Source: an uncultured bacterium
GTDB taxonomy: Bacteria > Actinomycetota > Coriobacteriia > Coriobacteriales > Coriobacteriaceae
Assembly: GCA_905216145.1 (NCBI GenBank)
Contig: CAJMST010000007.1
Span: 1 to 64,000, forward strand
DNA: 64,000 nucleotides
Direction: 5' to 3'
How positions within the stretch are numbered: position 1 is the first letter of the stretch; each line of letters begins with the position of its first letter. Below, in pieces: positions 41,319-49,462 of this stretch. The notes beneath the pieces were generated by a model. That model searched no databases, was not told the DNA's origin, and saw nothing but the letters and a program-made list of their open reading frames with translations. The position numbers and the translations under genes were made by a program.

Positions 41319-43076
41319 ATGTTCGCCTCATTCCAAAAGAAGTATTTCCTATCCGATAAAGGCGTCGCCGGCGTAAAACGCGGCGTCTTCTGGACCACGC
41401 TCACCAATCTCATTACCATGGCCGGCATGGGCTTTTTATTCCTGGTTATGGCCGGCTTTGTCGAGCATCTCGCCAGCGGGGCTGACCTGCCGGATGCCCT
41501 GCCGATCGTGGGCGGCCTCCTGGTCTTTTTCGTGTTGCTCTTTGCCTCTAACTGGCAGCAGTATTACTACACCTACTGCATCTTTTACGAGGAGTGCGGC
41601 AAGCAGCGCATGGAGATCGCCGAGCGCTTGCGCAAACTGCCGCTGTCGTTTTTCGGCCGTCGTGATCTGGCCGATCTAACCGAAACCATCATGGGCGACG
41701 TTCAGACTATGGAGCACGCCTACAGCCACGTGCTGGGAGAGCTTTGGGGTGCCGTCATCGCAAGCGCCATTGTGTTCGTGGCGTCGCTGTTCTTTTGCTG
41801 GCAGCTGGCGATCGCGGCGTTTTGGAGCGTGCCCGTGGCCTTTGCCGTGCTGTATCTAACACGCGGCCCCATGACCCCGGTGTTCGACCGCGTGCGCGCC
41901 GAGAAGGTCAAGGTCACCGAGGCGATCCAGGAGACGCTCGACTGCGTGCGCGAGATTCGCGCCACCAACCAGGAGGCCCATTATCTTGAGGGGCTCAACG
42001 CCGTGATCGATGCCGAGGAGCGCGAGACCACCAAAGGCGAGCTCGCCAACGGGCTTTTGGTCAACTCCGCCTTTGCCATCCTGCGCCTGGGGATTGCCAC
42101 CACGTTGGTCACGGGCGCTGCGATGGTCGCCTCCGGCCGGGTCGACTTTTTGGTGATGTTTGCCTTCCTGCTCATGGTGAGCCGCATCTATGCGCCCTTC
42201 GATCAGGCACTGATGCTGATGTCCGAGCTGTTTGCCGCCGAGTCGTCGGCCAAGCGCATGCGCTCCATCATGGAAGAGCCCGTGGCGCGGGGCAGCGAGC
42301 AGTTTGAGCCCGTAGGTCATGACGTGGTGTTCGATCACGTGGCATTTGGTTATGGTGCGGGCGAGGACGGCCGCGCCGGCGAGAAAGTTCTTACCGATGT
42401 GAGCTTTGCCGCCAAAGAAGGGGAGGTCACGGCACTGGTCGGTCCTTCGGGTTCCGGTAAGTCCACGGTGAGCCGCCTGGCCGCGCGCTTTTGGGACGCC
42501 ACCGAAGGCACGGTCACCGTGGGTGGCGTGGATGTTGCGAGCGTCGATCCCGAGGTGCTGCTGCGCGACTACGCCATTGTGTTCCAAGACGTGCTGCTCT
42601 TTGACGACACAGTGATGGGAAACATCCGTCTTGGTCGTCGCGATGCCACCGATGAGGAAGTGCTTGCTGCCGCGCGTGCCGCCAACTGCGACGAGTTCGT
42701 GAACCGCATGCCGCAGGGCTATGACACCATGATCGGCGAGAACGGCTCCAAGCTGTCCGGCGGCGAGCGCCAGCGCATCTCCATCGCCCGCGCGCTGCTC
42801 AAAGATGCGCCGATTGTGTTGCTGGACGAGGCGACGGCGAGTTTGGATGTGGAGAACGAGACCGTGGTGCAGCAGGCGCTCTCCCGCCTGCTCGCAGGAA
42901 AGACAGTTATCGTGATCGCCCACCGTATGCGCACGGTAGAAAATGCCGATAAGATCGTTGTACTCAAGGATGGTGTGGTTGCCGAGCAGGGCACTCCGGC
43001 ACAGCTCAAGGCGGCAGGTGGAGAATTCGCCCGCATGGTTGCGCTGCAAAAGGAAGCGGCTGCCTGGCAGCTGTAA
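41319..43076 (+). CDS. ABC transporter half 2, YbtQ/IrtB-like
   Basis: 585 residues. Membrane domain about 20-310, then ATPase domain with Walker A GPSGSGKST, Q-loop VFQDVLLF, signature LSGGERQR, Walker B IVLLDEATASLD and H-loop AHRMRT. Expected to pair with the preceding protein as a heterodimer. ATG 41319 starts right after the upstream stop; GGGAGGCGAG lies in the end of the upstream gene. Confidence 0.9.
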   Translation: MFASFQKKYFLSDKGVAGVKRGVFWTTLTNLITMAGMGFLFLVMAGFVEHLASGADLPDALPIVGGLLVFFVLLFASNWQQYYYTYCIFYEECGKQRMEIAERLRKLPLSFFGRRDLADLTETIMGDVQTMEHAYSHVLGELWGAVIASAIVFVASLFFCWQLAIAAFWSVPVAFAVLYLTRGPMTPVFDRVRAEKVKVTEAIQETLDCVREIRATNQEAHYLEGLNAVIDAEERETTKGELANGLLVNSAFAILRLGIATTLVTGAAMVASGRVDFLVMFAFLLMVSRIYAPFDQALMLMSELFAAESSAKRMRSIMEEPVARGSEQFEPVGHDVVFDHVAFGYGAGEDGRAGEKVLTDVSFAAKEGEVTALVGPSGSGKSTVSRLAARFWDATEGTVTVGGVDVASVDPEVLLRDYAIVFQDVLLFDDTVMGNIRLGRRDATDEEVLAAARAANCDEFVNRMPQGYDTMIGENGSKLSGGERQRISIARALLKDAPIVLLDEATASLDVENETVVQQALSRLLAGKTVIVIAHRMRTVENADKIVVLKDGVVAEQGTPAQLKAAGGEFARMVALQKEAAAWQL

Positions 43077-43107
43077 GAAGGGGCAAAGGAACAGTCCCTT
43101 TGTCACA

Positions 43108-43136
43108 TTGACAATCGGTTACTCCGCATCGTTAAT
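43108..43136 (+). promoter_or_regulatory. Promoter candidate for the P-type ATPase unit
   Basis: TTGACA, 17-bp spacer, GTTAAT. Lies about 135 bp before the small DUF6110-like gene. Confidence 0.45.
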
Positions 43137-43270
43137 TTTCAAAAGGTTAGCTATGGCTGACCTAGATAGTTAGATAGAATTAAGGTATTTCAAAAGCGTG
43201 CTCGAGCAAACTAATGAACTCGGGTGCTAAGGCACCATGCCGCGCTTGTGCGGCAAAAGGGAGAAGCAAC

Positions 43271-43516
43271 ATGAAGAAGTCGACGTTTAACACCCTGCTT
43301 GTCGGTGGCGGTTTTCTGCTTGGCACGGCCGGCATCAAGCTGCTTACCAGCGCTCCGGTAAAGAATGCCTGCGTGCAGGGTATCGCGTGCGGCATGCGCA
43401 TCAAGAACGGCTACCAGGACATGGTCGAGCAGGCCAAGGCTAATGTCGACGACATGGTTGCCGAGGCTGCTTACATCACCCAGAGCGAGGCCGCTGCTGA
43501 CGAGGCAGCCGAGTAG
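43271..43516 (+). CDS. Small DUF6110-like protein beside P-type ATPase
   Basis: 81 residues. N-terminal hydrophobic segment (TLLVGGGFLLGTAGIKLLTS), a Cys pair in NACVQGIACGM, and an amphipathic C-terminal helix rich in Ala/Glu. Resembles the small proteins (DUF6110, from memory) encoded beside P1B-type metal ATPases of gut Gram-positives. Ends 18 bp before the ATPase gene, so it is probably an accessory or metal-passing partner. ATG 43271 follows AGGGAGAAG. Confidence 0.65.
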   Translation: MKKSTFNTLLVGGGFLLGTAGIKLLTSAPVKNACVQGIACGMRIKNGYQDMVEQAKANVDDMVAEAAYITQSEAAADEAAE

Positions 43517-43534
43517 CGCTCCCAGGCACAAACT

Positions 43535-45610
43535 ATGAGATTCTCGATTATCAGCGAGATCCCTGGCAGGACCCGCCTTCAGTTGGCGGGTCCTGTGCCA
43601 GAGAGCGATCTCGATGCGCTTCTAAAGCTTGGCGGCGACATCGATGGCGTGCACAAGGTGCGCGTGTATGGCCGTATTGGCCAGATGGCGCTCGAATATG
43701 ACGAGCCGCGCCGCGCGAGCGTGCTCGACGCCTTGGGCGCGCTCGATGCTCAAGCTATCGCCGATGCCAAGTCGGGCTACGTGATGCAACTCGAGCCGCG
43801 CAAGCACAAACTCGTTATGGACCTGGCGACACTCGTCGGCGCCCATTACGCACGTCGCTGGTTCTTGCCGACGCCTCTGCGTGCGGTGTTTGTCGTGGCC
43901 GGTTACATGGCATTTTTGCGCGCTGCCCTTCATGAGCTGGCACAGCCGCGCCTGACCGTTCCTGTGCTCGACGCTTCGGCCATCGGCATTTCGTTCGTCA
44001 AGCGTGATGTCGACACTGCGGGCCAGACGATGTTCCTGCTCAACGTGGGCGAGCTGCTCGAGGACTACACCCGCGCCATGAGCGAAAACGAGCTCATCAA
44101 CTCGCTGCTCGATGTGCCCGACAAGGCGCAAAAGGTCGTCGGCGACACCGAGGTGAGCGTTGCCGCGACCGAGCTCGAGCCCGGCGATCTGGTCGCCGTG
44201 CGCACCGGCATGTCCATTTGCATCGACGGTGTTGTCGAGCAGGGGAGCGCTATGGTCAACCAGGCGACCCTGACCGGCGAACCGCTGGCCGTCGAGCGCA
44301 GCGTGGGCGACGATGTGTTCGCCGGCACCGTCGTGGAAGACGGCAGCATCTTGGTGCGCGTGCGCGCCAACACGGCGCAGACCAAGCTGCGCTCGATCGT
44401 CTCGCTCGTGCAGACGGCCGACTCGCTCAAGTCCGAGGGCCAGTCGCATATGGAGGACCTTGCCAACAAGATCGTCCCGTGGAACTTCTTGCTCGCGGGC
44501 CTGGTTGCGCTTACCACCCGCAGCCTCATTAAGACCTCGGCGGCACTGATGGTCGACTACTCGTGCGCGCTCAAGCTCACGGGTTCCGTCGCCGTCATGA
44601 CTGCCATGAGCGACGCCGCCAAGATGGGCGTCATGGTCAAGGGCGCGAAGTACTTTGAGTCGTTTGCCAAGGCCGATACCATTGTCTTTGACAAGACCGG
44701 TACGCTGACCGAGGCCCAGCCGCGTCTTGCCTGCGTACTCACCACCGATGGCTGGAGCGAGGACGAGATCCTGCGCCTTTCCGCTTGCTTGGAGGAGCAT
44801 TTCCCGCATCCGGTGGCGCGTGCCGTGGTCAATGCGGCATGCGAGCGTGGGCTCGAGCACCGCGAGCGTCACGCTGCCGTCGAGTACATCGTGGCGCACG
44901 GCATCGCTTCGTCCATTGAAGGGCGTCGCGCCATCATCGGTTCCGCGCACTTTGTATTTGAGGATGAGAGCGCGCAGCTCGAGTCCGACATCAAGGAGCA
45001 AATCGAGTCCCAGATGCAGGGCCTGTCGCCGCTGTATCTGGCGGTCGACGGCACGGTCGTGGGCGTGCTCGGCATCGAGGATCCGCTCAAGCCCGGGGTC
45101 CGCGAGGCCATCGCCGACCTGCATGCGCTGGGCGTTAAGCACGTGGTCATGCTCACGGGCGACTCGGAGCGCACGGCCGAGCGCATTGCTCGCGAGGCGG
45201 GTGTCGACGAGTTTAAGGCCGAGCTGCTGCCCGAGGACAAGTACGCGTATGTTGAGCGCATTAAGGGCGAGGGGCGCCACGTTGCCATGGTGGGCGACGG
45301 CGTCAACGATTCGCCGGCACTCGGTTTGGCCGACGTGGGGCTGGCAATGGGCGGTGGAAGCGACATCGCCAAGGAGGTCGCCGATATCATCCTGACCGAT
45401 ACAGATCTCGCCGCGATCGTGCGCCTGCGCCGCATGAGTCAGGGGCTTATCGACCGTCTGACGAGTTCGTATTCCAAGGTGATGCTCACCAACTCGGCGC
45501 TGTTGGCATTGGGTATTACCGGCATGATTACTCCGCAGGCGTCGTCGCTGCTGCACAACGGCTCAACGATCGCCTACAGCCTGGGCAACGCAAAGGCTTA
45601 CCTGCGCTAG
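43535..45610 (+). CDS. P1B-type metal-transporting ATPase with atypical membrane motif
   Basis: 691 residues. The N-terminal HMA-like region lacks CxxC (ISEIPGRTRLQL). Actuator TGE (LTGEPL), phosphorylation motif DKTGTLT, nucleotide-site HP (EHFPHPVAR) and GDGVND are all present. In the metal-site helix, the usual CPC is YSC (VDYSCALKLTGSV), so the ion specificity is not standard Cu/Zn/Cd. A Mn or Zn exporter of the CtpC kind is possible. A small partner gene lies directly upstream. The likely role is to keep cytoplasmic metal in balance. Confidence 0.9.
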   Translation: MRFSIISEIPGRTRLQLAGPVPESDLDALLKLGGDIDGVHKVRVYGRIGQMALEYDEPRRASVLDALGALDAQAIADAKSGYVMQLEPRKHKLVMDLATLVGAHYARRWFLPTPLRAVFVVAGYMAFLRAALHELAQPRLTVPVLDASAIGISFVKRDVDTAGQTMFLLNVGELLEDYTRAMSENELINSLLDVPDKAQKVVGDTEVSVAATELEPGDLVAVRTGMSICIDGVVEQGSAMVNQATLTGEPLAVERSVGDDVFAGTVVEDGSILVRVRANTAQTKLRSIVSLVQTADSLKSEGQSHMEDLANKIVPWNFLLAGLVALTTRSLIKTSAALMVDYSCALKLTGSVAVMTAMSDAAKMGVMVKGAKYFESFAKADTIVFDKTGTLTEAQPRLACVLTTDGWSEDEILRLSACLEEHFPHPVARAVVNAACERGLEHRERHAAVEYIVAHGIASSIEGRRAIIGSAHFVFEDESAQLESDIKEQIESQMQGLSPLYLAVDGTVVGVLGIEDPLKPGVREAIADLHALGVKHVVMLTGDSERTAERIAREAGVDEFKAELLPEDKYAYVERIKGEGRHVAMVGDGVNDSPALGLADVGLAMGGGSDIAKEVADIILTDTDLAAIVRLRRMSQGLIDRLTSSYSKVMLTNSALLALGITGMITPQASSLLHNGSTIAYSLGNAKAYLR

Positions 45611-45634
45611 CGGACGTGTTCGCCCACGTTATCT

Positions 45635-45680
45635 GGCCTGCGCCCAGACGGCATCGGTGTCGTCCGGACGCAGGCCTTTT
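45635..45680 (+). terminator. Rho-independent terminator
   Basis: GGCCTGCG... / ...CGCAGGCC arms (GGCCTGCG with CGCAGGCC) around an imperfect inner stem, then TTTT. Ends the metal ATPase unit. Confidence 0.8.
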
Positions 45681-45684
45681 GCAT

Positions 45685-45731
45685 TTGACCATTTGCTAGC
45701 TTCTCTATATAGTGTTGCTAGCGGTGCTAGC
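45685..45731 (+). promoter_or_regulatory. Promoter with three GCTAGC sites
   Basis: TTGACC, 17-bp spacer, TATAGT. GCTAGC occurs at 45695-45700 in the spacer, 45717-45722 and 45726-45731, consistent with autoregulation by the antitoxin. Confidence 0.65.
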
Positions 45732-45753
45732 ATTTGAAGGGAGCGGGATCAAC

Positions 45754-46107
45754 GTGGGTGCTGTTAGCGGCATGGCGCAGGTGAACGTTCGCGTGGATCG
45801 CCAGGTCAAGGACCATGCGGAGGAAGCGTTGCGGCTTTCGGACAGATCACTGCCCGAGCTCATCAAAAAGGTCGTGGCCAAGGTCGCGCAGGGCGGCGGG
45901 CAGTGCGAGGAAGTGCTTGCGGCCGTCGACGACCGGCAACAGACCGTCGCGCACGATACTCCGTTCGCCGCGTCGTGGGCAGCGGCAGACCGGCTTTATG
46001 CAGATTTGGGCATCGCTGCGTCGCCCGTATCCGACGATTGCGATTGGGACGCAATCTATTCCGAAGCCATGGACGAGCGCTATCGCCAAAAGGGGATGAT
46101 CCTGTGA
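45754..46107 (+). CDS. RelB/DinJ-like antitoxin of the PIN toxin pair
   Basis: 117 residues. N-terminal ribbon-helix-helix (AQVNVRVDRQVKDHAEEALR, then LPELIKKVV), acidic C-terminal region that would bind the toxin. GTG 45754 is chosen because GAAGGGAG precedes it; the ATG at 45772 has no ribosome-binding site. Overlaps the toxin by 4 bp. The upstream region has three GCTAGC sites, likely for autorepression. Confidence 0.75.
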   Translation: MGAVSGMAQVNVRVDRQVKDHAEEALRLSDRSLPELIKKVVAKVAQGGGQCEEVLAAVDDRQQTVAHDTPFAASWAAADRLYADLGIAASPVSDDCDWDAIYSEAMDERYRQKGMIL

Positions 46108-46619
46108 GCGGAGCCCCTCTTAAAATCATGGTGGATGCGAATGTGTGGGTTGATTCGTTTTGTGTTGACCATGCCGAGTCGCTTGCCGCGCGTGCGTTTA
46201 TTGGGCAGGCGACGGAGGCGGGGGCATCGCTGTTCTTTCCGGTGCATATCGCTAAGGACGTACTGTACGTTGTCCAACACGAGCTGAAGCGTGGCGTTCT
46301 TGCCAGCGGGGGAGCGCTCGACGAGGCTTCTGCCCGCGCGATTGGCGATGCGGCGCTGGCGTTTGTTCGGAATATGACCGAAAACGCTACGGCCGTGGGT
46401 GCAGATGCGTCGGACCTTTGGCTGGCCGACAAATACTTAGCGCTCTATCGCGATTACGAGGACAACTTGGTGCTCGCCGCGTGCAAGCGCGCGCAGGTCG
46501 ATTACTTGGTGACCAACGATCGTAAGCTGCTCGAACATGCCGATCTTGCAGCAAAGACCCCGCACCAAATGATGCCGATTCTTGCTTTGGCCGAACGTGG
46601 CGGCGCGGCTATCGGTTGA
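46104..46619 (+). CDS. PIN-domain toxin
   Basis: 171 residues. PIN fold: the first acidic residue is in IMVDANVWVDSF, and the C-terminal DNLVLAACKRAQVDYLVTND is the usual closing motif with aspartates for Mg2+. Expected to cleave RNA. Start is the GTG in the GTGA overlap with the antitoxin stop. The longer upstream frame is the antitoxin gene in another frame. Confidence 0.85.
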   Translation: MSGAPLKIMVDANVWVDSFCVDHAESLAARAFIGQATEAGASLFFPVHIAKDVLYVVQHELKRGVLASGGALDEASARAIGDAALAFVRNMTENATAVGADASDLWLADKYLALYRDYEDNLVLAACKRAQVDYLVTNDRKLLEHADLAAKTPHQMMPILALAERGGAAIG

Positions 46620-46677
46620 CGCGAACTGTTTGCGGGCCTCTTGGACGACGATGCGCCAAGGGACCCGCGTCTGCTAT

Positions 46678-47112
46678 TTACAAAAGCTCGGCCTTAATGG
46701 CGGGGCTTTCTGCGAGCTTTTCGGCTGCCTTTTCGTCGGAGCTGTCGAGTGCTGCCAGACTGCGGTAGACCCACTCGTTGACCTGGGTGTTCTTGACGCC
46801 TGCAGTCTGCATAAGGGCGCCTACCTCGCGGATTGCTGCGAGCAGATCGGCTTTGGGACCCGCGAGCTCGACCTCGATGCCGTGGTAGGCGGCCACGCCG
46901 CGGTTTTCACTCACGTGGTCGATAAAGCCCTCGACGGTCTCAAGCTGCTGGGCGAGAGCTGCATCATCGTCAGCGTCCAGCGCAACAAGGGCGTTCGAAA
47001 CCGTGAGGGCGGGATGTCCGCAGGGGACAAAGCCTTCGATGACATCCATAGCTTCGGTAATGGTTGAGCCCAGGCCTGCGAGGGCATTGACGAGTTGCTG
47101 CTTGGTATCCAT
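46678..47112 (-). CDS. Conserved-looking hypothetical protein
   Basis: 144 residues, no family recognised. Mainly helical, acidic, with CGHPALTVSNAL near the N-terminus and a Cys at about residue 31. No signal peptide or membrane segment. AAAGGA precedes the ATG at good spacing, and codon usage looks like the neighbours, so it is likely real. It is convergent with the PIN toxin and divergent from tmRNA. Confidence 0.7.
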   Translation of the reverse strand: MDTKQQLVNALAGLGSTITEAMDVIEGFVPCGHPALTVSNALVALDADDDAALAQQLETVEGFIDHVSENRGVAAYHGIEVELAGPKADLLAAIREVGALMQTAGVKNTQVNEWVYRSLAALDSSDEKAAEKLAESPAIKAELL

Positions 47113-47349
47113 AACGGTCCTTTCGACGGTTCAATTTTGCTTGGCGAAAATATACGTGACGCGATCGGTAGCAAAAGTGCGAAGTGCAGCGCACATTGAG
47201 GTCTTCACAGCTCGTGCATAGGACAGCTGTCCGCTTTCGGAACGTGGTAAGATAACACTCCACAAGCGGGGCTCGCCCCACATGTTCCTTGAAAAGTCGA
47301 CGGGTGTTGGGTGCTCGTGCCCAATACCATCCAGACTTTCCCGACATTC

Positions 47350-47713
47350 GGGGGCGACTGGTTTCGACACGATAGCTCTGAGAGAGGAAGCAAGCCGAGG
47401 TCTCCTCGCCTCGTTAAACAGGGGTACCGTCAAATTGAATTGACAACAACTCTTCTTTTGAGCCCATGGCTCTCGCTGCTTAGTTTATAGCGGCGCGTCA
47501 ACCCGGTGATTTCCCCGACACCGGCGCGACGTCATGTTAGGGGAATGCTCCTGCGCACGTAATCGGTATGGCGCAGGCTAAGACCGAACCGGTTAGGACG
47601 CCGCGAGCGTGTCGCTGCGCGCAAAGCGTCCGAGACAAAACCAGCGACTGAGCTTGGAGATGCCAATCAGGGGGCTTTCGTGGACCGGAGTTCGATTCTC
47701 CGCGCCTCCACCA
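47350..47713 (+). ncRNA. ssrA: tmRNA (ssrA)
   Basis: 364 nt. Starts GGGGGCGACTGGTTTCGAC and ends ...CGCCTCCACCA; GGGGGCG and CGCCTCC pair as the acceptor stem. The T-arm is GGAGTTCGATTCTCC. The tag frame (47439-47480) reads about IDNNSSFEPMALAA and then TAG; the first codon is uncertain. It rescues stalled ribosomes with SmpB and tags products for proteolysis. Confidence 0.95.
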
Positions 47714-47723
47714 ATAGCTACAG

Positions 47724-47755
47724 GCAGGTAGAGAAGTGTCTCTACCTGCTTTTTT
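47724..47755 (+). terminator. ssrA terminator
   Basis: GCAGGTAGAGA / TCTCTACCTGC around AGTG, followed by a run of T. Confidence 0.9.
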
Positions 47756-47769
47756 ATTACATATAGATA

Positions 47770-47816
47770 CCGCGGAGAACCGAACTCTATGCAGGGCGCG
47801 GGCGTAAAGAAAACGC
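47770..47816. repeat. 47-bp direct repeat, copy 1, with reversed tmRNA T-arm
   Basis: Begins CGCGGAGAACCGAACTC, the reverse complement of the ssrA T-arm/acceptor (47688-47704) with one mismatch. The second copy lies 210 bp on. Confidence 0.8.
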
Positions 47817-47979
47817 GTAAGCGTTTTTAGCCCGCGGGCGAGGACGCCGGCAGGCGGCCGAAGCCGGTGCGGATTTGCGAAGCAAATACGCGGATTCTCC
47901 GCGCAAAGCTTCAACCCAATATAGATGCGATGTTATCGAATCTCAGCCTGCCATGCGCCACATCAACGGAACCCCAAAC

Positions 47980-48026
47980 CCGCGGAGAATCGAACTCTGT
48001 GCAGGGCGCGGGCGTAAAGAAAACGC
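47980..48026. repeat. 47-bp direct repeat, copy 2, with reversed tmRNA T-arm
   Basis: Two mismatches to copy 1. The first 17 bases after position 47980 are an exact reverse complement of the ssrA T-arm region. Between the copies a forward-oriented piece GATTCTCCGCG occurs near 47893. Confidence 0.8.
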
Positions 48027-48034
48027 CTCAGTGA

Positions 48035-48305
48035 CGCAGAGTGGGGCGTGCTTTCCCAATGGCAGCCCAGGCGGAAAGCACGTCCCGGAATTCACGCTCA
48101 GACTGGGACGTAGTTTCCGGATGACACATCAAGCGGAAGCTGCATCCCAGAATATCGGCTCAGAATGGGATGCATTTTCCGGATGGGTTGTTGGCGGAAA
48201 GTTCATCCCGGAATCCGCGCTCAGACTGGGACGTAGTTTCCGGATGGCGCCTCAAGCGGAAAGCGCATCCCGGAATCCCGCCTCAAACTGGGACACACTT
48301 TCCGC
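48035..48305. repeat. Tandem array of ~62-bp hairpin units
   Basis: Four full units plus one partial, at spacings of 62, 61 and 62 bp (anchors CTCAGACTGGGA-like at 48097, 48159, 48220, 48282). Each unit carries TTTCCG ... CGGAAA inside GGGAYG ... CRTCCC. The first unit has a perfect 10-bp stem (48047-48056 with 48073-48082). The period is not a multiple of three, so it is not a coding repeat. Confidence 0.85.
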
Positions 48306-48390
48306 TTCACCTGCCGCCTCGAAAAACCCATGCGCTCGCCATCCCAAAACTGGGTAGAAGAAAGCCAAAACGCAATCGCAGGAGGTCAAT

Positions 48391-49269
48391 ATGACTGCAG
48401 AAGATAAGGCAAAGAACGCCGGCAAGGTCGCGCTCGTCCTGGAGGGCGGTAGTTTTCGCGGGCAGTTTACTGCGGGCGTGCTCGACGTTCTCATGGAGGC
48501 CGGCGTCGAGATTGCGGCTGTCTACGGTGTATCGGCAGGTGCTCTCAACGGCGTGAACTACAAGTCGCACCAGATCGGCCGTGCCAACCGCATCAACCTG
48601 GCTTTCTGCAACGACAGCCGTTTCATGGGCGCCGCATCGTTTGCGTCCACGGGCTCCATTGTGGGTTACGACTTTATCTTCAACGATGTCCAGGACCGCC
48701 TGGATCCCTTTGACAACGAGACGTTCGACGCGAGCCCCATCGAGATGTACGCCGTCGCGACGGACATGCTGTTTGGAACCGCTGCCTACCTGCCGGTCAA
48801 AAGCGCCGTACTTGACCTCGATGCCGTGCGCGCATCGACGTCGCTGCCGCTGGTGACGCCGCCGGTCGAGATAGACGGGCACAAATACGTCGACGGCGGC
48901 GTGGCCGATTCGGTCCCCATCGAGCACGTGCTGGAGGAGGCGGGCTTCGACCGTGCGGTCGTCATCGTCACGCAGGACCGTTCGTATGAGAAAAAGCCCT
49001 ACGAGTTTTTGCCGGCCGCGCGTGCGCGTTATGCCGACTACCCCTATCTGCTCGAGGCTATCGAGACACGCCACGACCGTTACAACATCCAGCGCATGCA
49101 CCTGTGGAAGTATGAGCGCGAGGGCCGTGCGTTGGTCGTCGCTCCGCAAAAGCCGGTCGAGGTCGGCCATGTCGAGCACGATTCGGCAAAGCTCCTCGAC
49201 CTGTATATCCAGGGCCGTCAGGAGGCAAAGCGCCTGCTCGCGGAAATACAAGAGTTCGTTGAGCGCTAA
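48391..49269 (+). CDS. Patatin-like phospholipase family protein
   Basis: 292 residues. Oxyanion motif LVLEGGSFRG, nucleophile GVSAG (YGVSAGALNG), and the dyad aspartate in YVDGGVADS. This is the standard patatin/YjjU-like bacterial set; a lipid acyl hydrolase acting at the membrane is expected. GGAGG precedes the ATG. It stands alone between the tandem array and the ribosomal-protein operon. Confidence 0.92.
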   Translation: MTAEDKAKNAGKVALVLEGGSFRGQFTAGVLDVLMEAGVEIAAVYGVSAGALNGVNYKSHQIGRANRINLAFCNDSRFMGAASFASTGSIVGYDFIFNDVQDRLDPFDNETFDASPIEMYAVATDMLFGTAAYLPVKSAVLDLDAVRASTSLPLVTPPVEIDGHKYVDGGVADSVPIEHVLEEAGFDRAVVIVTQDRSYEKKPYEFLPAARARYADYPYLLEAIETRHDRYNIQRMHLWKYEREGRALVVAPQKPVEVGHVEHDSAKLLDLYIQGRQEAKRLLAEIQEFVER

Positions 49270-49368
49270 CGACGGCGAACCCTCAAAAAATGGCAGCAGC
49301 TAAAGAGCTGGAAAATCACGGCTCGTGGATGACATGTGCAGAAACTCTGGTCGGAGCCAAAATACCTG

Positions 49369-49396
49369 TTGACTCGTACGGCGAGCGGGGTAATAT
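49369..49396 (+). promoter_or_regulatory. Promoter of rplM-rpsI
   Basis: TTGACT, 16-bp spacer, TAATAT, about 67 bp before the rplM start. Confidence 0.6.
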
Positions 49397-49462
49397 GGAC
49401 GGGTTACTTGCAGAGCCCCGTGAATCTCTGTAACAACACGTACTGTACATGGAGGAGTCTAA

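Noticed and set aside
43622..45556. 644-codon minus-strand frame opposite the P-type ATPase
   Set aside because: Shadow frame. The plus strand has all P-type ATPase motifs in order.
47770..48026. tRNA genes on the minus strand
   Set aside because: Only a T-arm-like piece is present. No acceptor, D-arm or anticodon arm can be drawn.
48035..48305. CRISPR array
   Set aside because: Units are contiguous and internally paired, with no unique spacers between identical repeats and no cas genes nearby.
47875..48357. 160-codon frame through the tandem hairpin array
   Set aside because: The repeat period (61-62 bp) is not a multiple of three, so the peptide repeats shift frame. It has no start signal.
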